From Mesorhizobium sp. CA8 (lineage in GTDB: Bacteria > Pseudomonadota > Alphaproteobacteria > Rhizobiales > Rhizobiaceae), in contig NZ_JAIUHG010000006.1 in assembly GCF_020164955.1 (NCBI RefSeq), forward strand, positions 1-64,000: a stretch of DNA of 64,000 bases. Direction: 5' to 3'. This document shows positions 7,880-15,229 of the stretch, in pieces. The number at the start of each line of letters is the position of its first letter. Position 1 is the first letter of the stretch. The notes under the pieces were generated by a model, which saw only the letters and a list, made by a program, of their open reading frames with translations, had not been told where the DNA came from and made no database searches. Both the position numbers and the translations under genes were made by a program.

Positions 7880-8542
7880 TCAGACCTCTGCCAGGAGACC
7901 TTCGAGCGAAGGCAAGATCAGCCCCGGCGGGAGGTCGCGATACTCGTCCGGCTGGTTGGTCCGGTTGATCCAGACCGTGCGAAAACCGAATCTCGTCGCG
8001 CCGGCGATGTCCCAGCGGTTCGACGACTGGAACGAGACCGCGCCGGGGTAAAGCCGCCAGCCGGTGACCACCATGTCGTACACCGACGGGTCGGTCTTGA
8101 AGCGTTTGACCTGGTCGACCGAAAACACGTCGTCGAGGATCTGGTCGAGCGCCGCGGATTTGACCGCCGCGTCGAGCATTTCAGGCGAGCCGTTGGATAA
8201 AATAGCGAGCTTCGCGCCCGACGCCTTAAGCGCTTTCAGCACTGCCGGCACTTCCGGATAGCAGTCGAGCCGCCAATAGGCTTCGAGCAGTTTCGTCCGC
8301 AGCGCCGGATCGGCCGAGGGCACCTTGCGCAAAGCGAAATCCAGCGCCTGTTCGGTCAGTTGCCAGAAGTCGGCGTATGATCCCATCAGCGTCCGCACCC
8401 AGGAATATTCGAGCTGCTTGGCGCGCCAGATTTCGGAGAGAAGCTGGCCGTCCGGGCCGATCTCGCCGGCGTGGCGACGCACGGCGGCGTGCACGTCGAA
8501 CAACGTGCCATAGGCGTCGAAGACATAAGCCGCATGATGCAT
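7880..8542 (-). CDS. Haloacid dehalogenase, type II (HAD superfamily)
   Basis: The 220-residue product starts with YVFDAYGTLFDVHAA, whose first Asp (D9) is the HAD nucleophile. It continues with the type II (S)-2-haloacid dehalogenase motifs LAILSNGSPEML, the lysine of VKRFKTDPSVYD, and SSNRWDIAGATRFGF. The family hydrolyses 2-haloalkanoic acids to 2-hydroxy acids in the cytoplasm, although chromosomal members in rhizobia may act on other small acids. It is divergent from the aminotransferase gene with ~150 bases between. Length is normal (220-240). Confidence 0.92.
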   Translation of the reverse strand: MHHAAYVFDAYGTLFDVHAAVRRHAGEIGPDGQLLSEIWRAKQLEYSWVRTLMGSYADFWQLTEQALDFALRKVPSADPALRTKLLEAYWRLDCYPEVPAVLKALKASGAKLAILSNGSPEMLDAAVKSAALDQILDDVFSVDQVKRFKTDPSVYDMVVTGWRLYPGAVSFQSSNRWDIAGATRFGFRTVWINRTNQPDEYRDLPPGLILPSLEGLLAEV

Positions 8543-8693
8543 GTCTCAAGTTTTGCGGCGCGCAGGCTTGCCGCGCAAGCATTGATTGCGGCCAAGTGCC
8601 TCTGGCCTCAACGATTTTTCCCGACGTCAATTGACGCCAGCCGTCAAAGCATCGTCCTATGGCGGACTGAAATCACTCAATTGGACGGCGACC

Positions 8694-9572
8694 ATGACAC
8701 TGGCGGCGGCGGCGCAAACCGCGACTTGGACCTATGTGGACGGCGACTGGTACGAGGGCAACGTCGCCATTCTCGGGCCGCGCAGCCACGCCATGTGGCT
8801 CGGCACCAGCGTCTTTGACGGCGGCCGCTGGTTCGAGGGCGTCGCGCCCGACCTCGATCTGCACTCCGCTCGCGTCAACGCTTCCGCGATCGCGCTTGGC
8901 CTGAAGCCTTCGATGACGACGGAAGAGATCGTCGGCCTGACTTGGGATGGCCTGAAGAAATTCGACGGCAAGACGGCGGTCTATATAAGGCCGATGTATT
9001 GGGCCGAGCATGGCGGCTATATGGGCGTGCCGGCCGACCCGGCCTCGACCCGGTTCTGCCTCTGCCTCTATGAATCGCCGATGATCCCGCCATCCGGCTT
9101 TTCGATCGGCGTCTCGCCGTTCCGGCGCCCGACCATCGAGACCATGCCCACCAACGCCAAGGCCGGCTGCCTCTATCCCAACAATGGCCGTGCCATTCTG
9201 GAGGCCAAGAACCGCGGCTTCGACAACGCTTTGGTGCTCGACATGCTGGGCAATGTCGCCGAGACCGGGACCTCCAATATCTTCCTGGTCAAGGACGGTC
9301 ATGTGATGACTCCGGCCCCGAACGGCACGTTTCTCTCGGGCATCACCCGCTCGCGCACCATCAGCCTGCTCGGCGACTACGGTTTCAGGACCACCGAGAA
9401 GACGCTGTCGGTCCGCGATTTCCTCGAAGCCGACGAGATATTCTCGACCGGCAACCACTCGAAAGTGGTGCCCGTCACGCGCATCGAAAATCGCGACCTG
9501 CAGCCCGGTCCGGTGGCCAAAAAGGCGCGCGAGCTCTATTGGGAATGGGCGCATTCGACGTCCGCCCCCTGA
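8694..9572 (+). CDS. Branched-chain amino acid aminotransferase-like enzyme (class IV PLP)
   Basis: The 292-residue product has the fold-type IV aminotransferase pattern: TYVDGDWYEGNVAILGPRSHAM, SVFDGGRWF, the PLP-binding lysine K156 in NAKAGCLYPN, then LVLDMLGNVAETGTSNIFLV and the late TSGITRS-like NGTFLSGITRSR. It belongs to the IlvE/D-amino-acid transaminase group. The likely reaction is reversible transfer between branched-chain amino acids and 2-oxoglutarate, but this subgroup (AGCLYP instead of AGGNY at the lysine) may have a shifted substrate. I chose ATG 8694 because the extra upstream codons to 8586 look noncoding and 8694 gives the usual N-terminus. Confidence 0.9.
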   Translation: MTLAAAAQTATWTYVDGDWYEGNVAILGPRSHAMWLGTSVFDGGRWFEGVAPDLDLHSARVNASAIALGLKPSMTTEEIVGLTWDGLKKFDGKTAVYIRPMYWAEHGGYMGVPADPASTRFCLCLYESPMIPPSGFSIGVSPFRRPTIETMPTNAKAGCLYPNNGRAILEAKNRGFDNALVLDMLGNVAETGTSNIFLVKDGHVMTPAPNGTFLSGITRSRTISLLGDYGFRTTEKTLSVRDFLEADEIFSTGNHSKVVPVTRIENRDLQPGPVAKKARELYWEWAHSTSAP

Positions 9573-9579
9573 CCCGCTG

Positions 9580-9616
9580 GAGCGTTTCACCGTTTCAGGG
9601 AAACGGCGACACGCTC
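9580..9616. repeat. Intergenic palindrome (GAGCGT...ACGCTC)
   Basis: Outer arms GAGCGT (9580-9585) and ACGCTC (9611-9616) enclose inner arms CCGTTT and AAACGG around a short loop. It lies just after the aminotransferase stop. It is a different palindrome type from the AAAAGTG-core family but similarly built. It may act as a transcription or mRNA boundary. Confidence 0.6.
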
Positions 9617-9630
9617 CATCTTCCTGTTTT

Positions 9631-9678
9631 GCGCAATTCCGCACGAAAACCGCTTCGCACTTTTCCTGGAATTGCTCT
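9631..9678. repeat. Intergenic palindrome, AAAAGTG-core family (reverse orientation)
   Basis: Outer arms gcaattcc and ggaattgc are complementary. The inner core on the minus strand reads ggaaaagtgcgaagcggtttt, matching copies at 10494, 19267 and 54663. It lies between the aminotransferase and superoxide dismutase genes. Confidence 0.75.
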
Positions 9679-9737
9679 AAAAGTCGCTCGGCGCTCCATT
9701 CCGGAGTTGCCCCGATCCATTCCAGACCTATCTTAGC

Positions 9738-9761
9738 CCGGTAATATCACCGGACTTTTTT
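9738..9761 (+). promoter_or_regulatory. Hairpin plus T-run in the superoxide dismutase leader
   Basis: CCGGT (9738-9742), loop aatatc, ACCGG (9749-9753), then ac and six T residues end 19 bases before the sodB start. It resembles a small attenuator or terminator, but the stem is only five base pairs. The internal TAATAT could instead be a -10 element, or the dyad an operator. Undecided from sequence. Confidence 0.3.
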
Positions 9762-9780
9762 CCTCGAGGGAGTACCATCC

Positions 9781-10383
9781 ATGGCTTTTGAGTTGCCCGC
9801 CTTGCCCTATGACTACGAGGCCTTGCAGCCTTACATGTCGAAGGAGACGCTGGAGTATCACCACGACAAGCACCACAAGGCCTATGTCGACAACGGCAAC
9901 AAGCTGGCGGCCGAGGCCGGAATGGGCGACCTGTCGGTCGAAGAGGCCGTGAAGCAGTCCTTCGGCAAGAATGCCGGGCTCTTCAACAACGCCGCCCAGC
10001 ACTACAACCACATCCATTTCTGGAAGTGGATGAAGAAGGGCGGCGGCGGCAACAAGCTGCCGGGCGCGCTGCAGAAGGCGGTCGACAGCGATCTCGGCGG
10101 CTACGACAAGTTCAAGGCGGATTTCATTGCCGCCGGCACCACCCAGTTCGGCTCCGGCTGGGCCTGGGTCTCGGTCAAGAACGGCAAGCTGGAAATCTCC
10201 AAGACCCCGAACGGCGAGAACCCGCTGGTCCATGGCGGCTCGCCTATCCTCGGCGTCGACGTCTGGGAGCACTCCTATTACATCGACTACCGCAACGCGC
10301 GGCCGAAATACCTCGAAGCTTTCGTCGACAGCCTGATCAACTGGGACTACGTCCTGGAGCTTTATGAGAAGGCTAAAGCCTGA
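9781..10383 (+). CDS. sodB: Superoxide dismutase, Fe type
   Basis: The 200-residue product has the complete Fe/Mn SOD fold. Predicted metal ligands are H27 (LEYHHDKHH), H77 (HYNHIHFW), D160 and H164 (DVWEHSYYIDY). The second-sphere glutamine Q73 in NNAAQHYN is the iron-type placement; manganese enzymes usually carry Gly there, with their Gln near the GSGWAW segment. It converts superoxide to oxygen and hydrogen peroxide in the cytoplasm. A gaggga ribosome-binding site precedes ATG 9781. It is followed by a strong terminator, so it is probably transcribed alone. Metal choice from one residue is a prediction. Confidence 0.97.
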   Translation: MAFELPALPYDYEALQPYMSKETLEYHHDKHHKAYVDNGNKLAAEAGMGDLSVEEAVKQSFGKNAGLFNNAAQHYNHIHFWKWMKKGGGGNKLPGALQKAVDSDLGGYDKFKADFIAAGTTQFGSGWAWVSVKNGKLEISKTPNGENPLVHGGSPILGVDVWEHSYYIDYRNARPKYLEAFVDSLINWDYVLELYEKAKA

Positions 10384-10395
10384 GTGATTTTGACG

Positions 10396-10428
10396 AAAAG
10401 CCCCGGTTCGCCGGGGCTTTTCTTTTTC
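10396..10428 (+). terminator. Rho-independent terminator after sodB
   Basis: An 11-bp perfect stem AAAAGCCCCGG / CCGGGGCTTTT with loop ttcg (10407-10410) is followed by ctttttc. It starts 12 bases after the sodB stop. Confidence 0.93.
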
Positions 10429-10493
10429 AGGAGAAACCCGGAAAAATCGTCACGGTGCCGGGGAATAATCCCGCCATCACGCCCGTTAACGTC

Positions 10494-10543
10494 AGAGCAG
10501 TTCCAGGAAAAGCGTTGAACGGTTTTCCGTCCGGAATTGCGCC
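10494..10543. repeat. Intergenic palindrome, AAAAG-core family
   Basis: Reads gagcagttccaggaaaag, then cgttgaacggttttcc, then gtccggaattgcgcc. It is the same family as the copies at 9631, 19267 and 54663, with inner stem GGAAAA/TTTTCC. It lies between the sodB terminator and the cytochrome gene and may sit in the latter's leader. Confidence 0.75.
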
Positions 10544-10575
10544 AGCGAACTCTCTTCATCCACGGAGCCAATTGA

Positions 10576-11010
10576 ATGAGAAAGCTTGTCATCGCCATCT
10601 CTATGCTTGCCTTTGCCGGCTCGGCCTATGCCGACCCGATCAAGGGTCGCCAGGCCCTGATGAAGGAACGCGGCAAGCTCGCCGGGCAGATCTCGAAGGT
10701 GGTCAAGGGCGAGACGCCTTTCGATGCCGCCGCCGTGCTGGACGCGCTGAAGGCGCTGCAAGCCAATGCCGAGAAGTTCGATGTCGACACGCTGTTCCCG
10801 GCCGGCTCCGACAAGGGCGACACCACAGCCGCACCGAAGATTTGGGAAGACATGGCGGGCTTTAAGGCGGCCGAGGACAAGTTCCTGGCCGATACCAAGG
10901 CCGCGGTCGCTTCCCCGCCGGCCGATGTCGACGCGCTGAAGGCGCAGCTCAACACGCTGGGCGGCGATTGCGGCACCTGCCATCAGACCTATCGGATCAA
11001 GAAGACCTGA
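10576..11010 (+). CDS. Cytochrome c class II (c'/c-556 type)
   Basis: The 144-residue product has a signal peptide cleaved after AYA (~ residue 19), then a four-helix-bundle-like sequence starting DPIKGRQALMKERGKL. The single heme site CGTCH is at 132-136 near the C-terminus, typical of class II. The family carries electrons or binds small gases in the periplasm. It precedes the diheme cytochrome by only ten bases, so they are probably one operon and may exchange electrons. Heme attachment would need the Ccm system, which is encoded at 37-41 kb of this window. Length is normal for the family. Confidence 0.93.
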   Translation: MRKLVIAISMLAFAGSAYADPIKGRQALMKERGKLAGQISKVVKGETPFDAAAVLDALKALQANAEKFDVDTLFPAGSDKGDTTAAPKIWEDMAGFKAAEDKFLADTKAAVASPPADVDALKAQLNTLGGDCGTCHQTYRIKKT

Positions 11011-11020
11011 TCGCCTGACG

Positions 11021-11965
11021 ATGGCCTGGCTGAAGAAGCTTGTCGGCGCCGTCGTCGTGCTTGGCGGCGCCGCGGCCGCCGCCGGCTGGGCCCTGTCGGC
11101 TCCGGTCGAACTGGACGCCGGCACCGTCGCGCAACTCGGCCCCGGCGACGCCGCCAAGGGCAAGCGCATCTTCTACGCGGGGGGCTGCACCTCCTGCCAC
11201 GCCAAGCCGGGCGCGCAGGGCGACGCTCGGCTGCAATTGGTCGGCGGGCTGGAACTGAAAACGCCGTTCGGTATCTTCGTGCCGCCGAATATCTCGCAGG
11301 ATCAGAAGGACGGCATCGGCGCGTGGAGCGAGGAGGACTTCGCCAACGCCATGCTCAAGGGCGTTTCGCCTTCGGGCGAGCATTTCTATCCGGCCTTTCC
11401 CTATGCGTCCTACGCGCGCATGAAGCCGGCCGACATTGCCGATCTCTATGCCTTCATGAAAACGCTGCCGGCGGTTGCCGGCAAGGCGCCGGACCACAAG
11501 CTGTCCTTCCCCTTCACCATCCGCCGCGGCATCGGCCTTTGGAAGCTTCTCTATCTCAGCCCCGAACCGGTGATCGCCCTGCCCGCTGGCACGACGGACA
11601 AGGTGCTGGCCGGCCGCTACCTTGTCGAAGGGCCCGGCCATTGCGGCGAATGCCACACGCCGCGCGACTTCGCCGGCGGCGTCAAGAAGGCCGAGTGGCT
11701 GGCGGGCGCCGTGGCCGCCGAAGGCTCGGGCGTCGTGCCCAATATCACCCCGCAGGGCGGCACCAAGGACTGGTCGGAGGCCGACATCGCCAATTACCTC
11801 GAAACCGGCTTCACGCCCGATTTCGATTCGGTCGGCGGCGCTATGGTCGACGTGCAGCGCAACATGGCGCAACTGACCGCCGACGACCGGGCTGCGATCG
11901 CGGCCTATCTGAAGGCCGTCCCGCCGCATCCGAACGGCTATCCAGCGCGCAAGCCGGCGAGTTGA
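11021..11965 (+). CDS. Membrane-anchored diheme cytochrome c
   Basis: The 314-residue product has an uncleaved N-terminal helix (~ residues 7-28) and two class I cytochrome domains with heme sites CTSCH (56-60) and CGECH (208-212). The spacing and the GRYLVEGPGHCGECHTPRD context resemble cytochrome subunits of alcohol/sorbitol-type dehydrogenases (FdhC/AdhB-like), which pass electrons toward the quinone pool or terminal oxidases. No dehydrogenase subunit lies nearby, so its electron donor is unknown; the class II cytochrome directly upstream is a plausible partner. Confidence 0.92.
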   Translation: MAWLKKLVGAVVVLGGAAAAAGWALSAPVELDAGTVAQLGPGDAAKGKRIFYAGGCTSCHAKPGAQGDARLQLVGGLELKTPFGIFVPPNISQDQKDGIGAWSEEDFANAMLKGVSPSGEHFYPAFPYASYARMKPADIADLYAFMKTLPAVAGKAPDHKLSFPFTIRRGIGLWKLLYLSPEPVIALPAGTTDKVLAGRYLVEGPGHCGECHTPRDFAGGVKKAEWLAGAVAAEGSGVVPNITPQGGTKDWSEADIANYLETGFTPDFDSVGGAMVDVQRNMAQLTADDRAAIAAYLKAVPPHPNGYPARKPAS

Positions 11966-12042
11966 CCTGCGCACGCGGCGTCAAACCCGCGACCATACGT
12001 GATGGCGTAAAGCGGGTTGGCATTCTCAATCGAAGGCATTAG

Positions 12043-12066
12043 TTGACTTGAATACTCATGTATTAT
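12043..12066 (+). promoter_or_regulatory. Promoter-like segment with a small dyad
   Basis: TTGACT (12043-12048) and TATTAT (12061-12066) are separated by only 12 bases, too short for a standard sigma-70 promoter. An inverted repeat AATAC-tcat-GTATT (12051-12064) overlaps. The AT-rich patch stands out in GC-rich surroundings just before the adenylation-enzyme gene. Role uncertain. Confidence 0.3.
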
Positions 12067-12100
12067 AGGCGCTTCGGGCCAATTCCCCGAGGACCGAAGC

Positions 12101-14701
12101 TTGCCCACGCCTTCCATCGACCTTGTGTCCGAATTCAGCCATGACGAGCAGCGCGTGGCGCTTGTCCTCGCCGGCGGACGCATGCTGTCCTACAGGGAAC
12201 TCGGCAGTCATGCGCTTGGCTTCGCCTCGCAGTTGGGACAAAGACAAAAGCGGCTCGTGGCGATTGCGGCGGAAGCTTCCGAGCACGCAATCGCCGCCTA
12301 TGTCGGAGCCCTGCAGGCTGGGCACGCAGCGGCCATGCTGCCGCCGTGCGACGTCAGGCTTTGGGCCGATTTCCAGGCAGCCTTTCAGCCGGATTTCACC
12401 TACAGGCCAATCGACGGCCGCTGGCGTCTCGTTGAGGAAGCTCGACCTGCTGGAGATGCGGAGCCGCTGCATCCCGATCTCGCGCTGCTGCTGATGACCT
12501 CCGGCAGCTCGGGCGCCGCCAAGGCGGTCAGGCTTTCCTACGGCAATCTCGAATCCAATGCGCGCTCGATCGCGGCCTATCTCGAACTCTCTTCCTTCGA
12601 CCGGGCCGCTCTCGTGCTGCCTCTCCACTATTCCTATGGGCTGTCGGTCCTCAATTCGCATCTGGTTGCGGGCGCTAGCGTCCTCTTCCCCGGCATGTCA
12701 GTCATGGACAGCGCTTTCTTCAGCACGATCGACGACGGCGGCTGCACGAATCTGTCTGGTGTCCCGTATTCTTACGAACTTCTGGAACGGGTGCGTTTCC
12801 GCGACGCCGAGCTCAAGGCGTTGCGCATGATGACGGTGGCGGGCGGAGCGCTTGGCCCGGATCTCATCCGCCTTTATCGGAACCATATGCGCGCCAGGGG
12901 CGGCCGCTTCTTCGTCATGTATGGCCAGACCGAGGCGACGGCACGCATGGCTTTCGTGCCGCCTGAGAGCCTTTCCGACAAGGAGGATCGGATCGGCGTA
13001 GCGATCCCGGGCGGCAGCCTCGGTATTGTCGACGCTGCAGGCGAGCCGATCAGCCAACCAGGCATTCCCGGAGAGCTCGTCTATCGCGGTCCGAACGTAA
13101 TGATGGGTTACGGCACGCGGCGCCGCGACCTCGCGCGCGGCGCAGAGCTCAAGACCCTGAACACTGGCGACATTGCCGTGCGGGACCAACATGGTTTCTT
13201 CCGCATCGTCGGGCGCAGAAGCCGCTTCGCCAAGATCGCAGGCCTCAGGATCGGCTTCGACACGATGGAGCAGGCGCTGGAGCGGGCCGGCATTGCCTCT
13301 GCGGTGGTTGGCGACGATCGGGGATTGCAGGCCTATGTGATCGGAGCCGACCCGACGGGGAGAGCACGGCGCATTCTTGCCGAGATCAGCCGCCTGCCGG
13401 CCAATCTGGTTCGGGTTGCGACGCGCGAGGACTTTCCCAGACTTGCCTCTGGCAAGATCGACTATGCCTGCCTCCAGCAGGAGATGTTGGAAGGGCGGAC
13501 GGAAATCCGTTGTGAGCGGGGCGGTCTGCTCGGTGCCTACGCCCGCGTATTCTATCCCCTGGCCGTCGGCCGCAATGACAGCTTTGTCTCTCTTGGCGGG
13601 GACTCCCTTCGCTTCCTGCAATTGGCTCTGGAACTCGAGCGTCTCGGCATGAACCTGCCGGACGGCTGGGAACGCTTGAGCATTGCCGAGCTGGCAAACC
13701 GCCAGGCGGCGGGACTTCCCGAACACCGGCACGCAAGCGAGATGCCGACCGATTTAGTGCTGAGGGTTATCGGAATCCTGCTGGTGGTCGTGCATCACGA
13801 AACGCTATGGCCTATCCCCGGCGGCTCCGGCGTCATGATGCTGCTGGCCGGCTACAGCCTTGCTCGTTTCCAGTCGGCCCATTTCCTTGCCGGTCGAATT
13901 GGGCACGCGCTCAAACCTGCGATCGACGTCCTGATCCCGTATTTTCTCATTGTCGCCGCTTACGCTGCAGCCTGGCGAACGATCCCCTGGGCTTCGATGA
14001 CGCTTACTGGGAATTTCGGCTATGCCGAACCGGAGCGTCACGAGATGATTCCGTATCTTTATTGGTTCATCGAGGCCTATTCGCAGACGCTCCTGCTCTT
14101 CGCTCTAATCTTTGCCATTCCTGCAGTCCGCAAGCTTGCCCGGGCTCACCCCTTCGTTTTCGCGCTCGGCCTTTTGGGCGTTGCCGCTGCCGCGCGCTTT
14201 TCGTCCCCATCGTTCGTCGATCTGGGCAACCGCCAGATTTTCGCGATCCATTGGGTTTTCCATTTGGCCGCGTTCGGTTGGTGTGCCGGTTTTGCCGATA
14301 CTCCGGCGAAAAAGCTGGCTCTGACTGCGCTTGCCGCCGCTGTGCTGGGGTATTTGGCCTTCTGGGAGTCGGTCTGGTTCGGGACGACGGTCAAATATCT
14401 GATGATCTTCGCGGCGCTTTTGGTCCTTCTTTACCTGCCGCGTGTTCGCGTGCCGGCTGGGGTAGGGCGCCTGGTTGCGCAGGTCGCCGTCGCGGCTTTT
14501 CCGATCTACCTTTTCCACCGTTTCGTCCCGGAAATATTGATGGCGCCCGCCGCGGGCAAGCTGCCGGTTCCGATTTTCCAACTGCTGGCCATCGCCGGTG
14601 GGATTGCTTTAGGCATCGTTTCCGGCAAGGCCTTGGCAGGCATCCGAAAACTGCGTGGCAGATTGGCCATGGGACGCCAGCCGGAATTGCTCTCCGCCTG
14701 A
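12101..14701 (+). CDS. Adenylation - carrier - acyltransferase-3-like membrane fusion protein
   Basis: The 866-residue product has three parts. Residues ~1-460 are an AMP-forming adenylation domain: P-loop LLMTSGSSGAAK (~130-142), MYGQTEATARM (273-283), TGD (355-357), GRRSRFAKIAG (~370-380) and the catalytic K452 in ASGKIDY. The pocket segment LPLHYSYGLSVLNSH resembles acyl-CoA-ligase-like enzymes rather than amino-acid-specific NRPS domains. Residues ~465-545 form a carrier domain with S502 in LGGDSLRFLQLAL as the phosphopantetheine site. Residues ~553-855 hold about ten hydrophobic helices starting LRVIGILLVVVHHE (H565/H566), like membrane O-acyltransferases of family 3. Inferred job: activate an acid, load it on the built-in carrier, and transfer it to an envelope acceptor. 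TTG 12101 follows gagga by eight bases. It is a lone gene with no biosynthetic neighbours; by eye it has more T-ending codons than flanking genes. Confidence 0.85.
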   Translation: MPTPSIDLVSEFSHDEQRVALVLAGGRMLSYRELGSHALGFASQLGQRQKRLVAIAAEASEHAIAAYVGALQAGHAAAMLPPCDVRLWADFQAAFQPDFTYRPIDGRWRLVEEARPAGDAEPLHPDLALLLMTSGSSGAAKAVRLSYGNLESNARSIAAYLELSSFDRAALVLPLHYSYGLSVLNSHLVAGASVLFPGMSVMDSAFFSTIDDGGCTNLSGVPYSYELLERVRFRDAELKALRMMTVAGGALGPDLIRLYRNHMRARGGRFFVMYGQTEATARMAFVPPESLSDKEDRIGVAIPGGSLGIVDAAGEPISQPGIPGELVYRGPNVMMGYGTRRRDLARGAELKTLNTGDIAVRDQHGFFRIVGRRSRFAKIAGLRIGFDTMEQALERAGIASAVVGDDRGLQAYVIGADPTGRARRILAEISRLPANLVRVATREDFPRLASGKIDYACLQQEMLEGRTEIRCERGGLLGAYARVFYPLAVGRNDSFVSLGGDSLRFLQLALELERLGMNLPDGWERLSIAELANRQAAGLPEHRHASEMPTDLVLRVIGILLVVVHHETLWPIPGGSGVMMLLAGYSLARFQSAHFLAGRIGHALKPAIDVLIPYFLIVAAYAAAWRTIPWASMTLTGNFGYAEPERHEMIPYLYWFIEAYSQTLLLFALIFAIPAVRKLARAHPFVFALGLLGVAAAARFSSPSFVDLGNRQIFAIHWVFHLAAFGWCAGFADTPAKKLALTALAAAVLGYLAFWESVWFGTTVKYLMIFAALLVLLYLPRVRVPAGVGRLVAQVAVAAFPIYLFHRFVPEILMAPAAGKLPVPIFQLLAIAGGIALGIVSGKALAGIRKLRGRLAMGRQPELLSA

Positions 14702-14726
14702 ACCACCTGATCCAACGCTCGTGCCG

Positions 14727-15116
14727 CTAGGGGTGGCGGTCGCCTAGGAAATCGAAGCCGCTTTCGAAGAAGTGATTGTAGTTGCAGGTAAGTTCCTCGC
14801 CCGGCGCGATGTCGCGCAGCGCGTAAGTCTCCTCGGGTGAGGAGACGTCGCAGTTCGGATCGTCGTCATGGTTCATGTAGCGCGCGTCGTCGGCTTCGAA
14901 CACGATGTAGCTCGGGTCGTGCCGGTCCGGATAGGAATAGCGGTCGAGATAGGATTTCACCGGTCCCGTTTGGCTCTCATAGGTGTCGACGGGAATGCGC
15001 CGGTCAAACCGCGGGTCGAGCTTCCAGATCAGCGTTCCCTTTGGGATGCGATGCCTGGCGAAGACGCCGATGCCCTGGATGGACGATTTGTCGAGATAAG
15101 TGTCGACGAGAAGCAT
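14727..15116 (-). CDS. SET domain protein (putative lysine methyltransferase)
   Basis: The 129-residue product begins MLLVDTYLDKSS and is essentially one SET domain: GIGVFARHRIPKGTLIWKLD, then YMNHDDDPNCDV (the pseudoknot N-H motif), then YALRDIAPGEELTCNYN. SET enzymes transfer methyl groups from S-adenosylmethionine to protein lysines; bacterial substrates are mostly unknown. ATG 15116 has aagg about eight bases upstream, and the extra 21 codons upstream in frame lack family character. It converges with the fusion-enzyme gene and follows the peptidase gene in the same direction. No post-SET cysteines are present. Confidence 0.9.
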   Translation of the reverse strand: MLLVDTYLDKSSIQGIGVFARHRIPKGTLIWKLDPRFDRRIPVDTYESQTGPVKSYLDRYSYPDRHDPSYIVFEADDARYMNHDDDPNCDVSSPEETYALRDIAPGEELTCNYNHFFESGFDFLGDRHP

Positions 15117-15229
15117 GACGAACCTTGTTGAATGGAAACTGGCCGGCCTCGAACGTGGCGTCCAAATGACCGCGTCCAAGACGACCGTGCATTGCGTAAC
15201 GCGCGATCTTGTGGATTGCGAGCGGAAAA

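Noticed and set aside
12043..12066. Standard sigma-70 promoter before the fusion enzyme
   Set aside because: TTGACT and TATTAT are only 12 bases apart; kept only as a low-confidence regulatory segment.
12698..13732. Antisense frame within the fusion-enzyme gene
   Set aside because: No recognisable domain, whereas the plus strand carries complete adenylation motifs.
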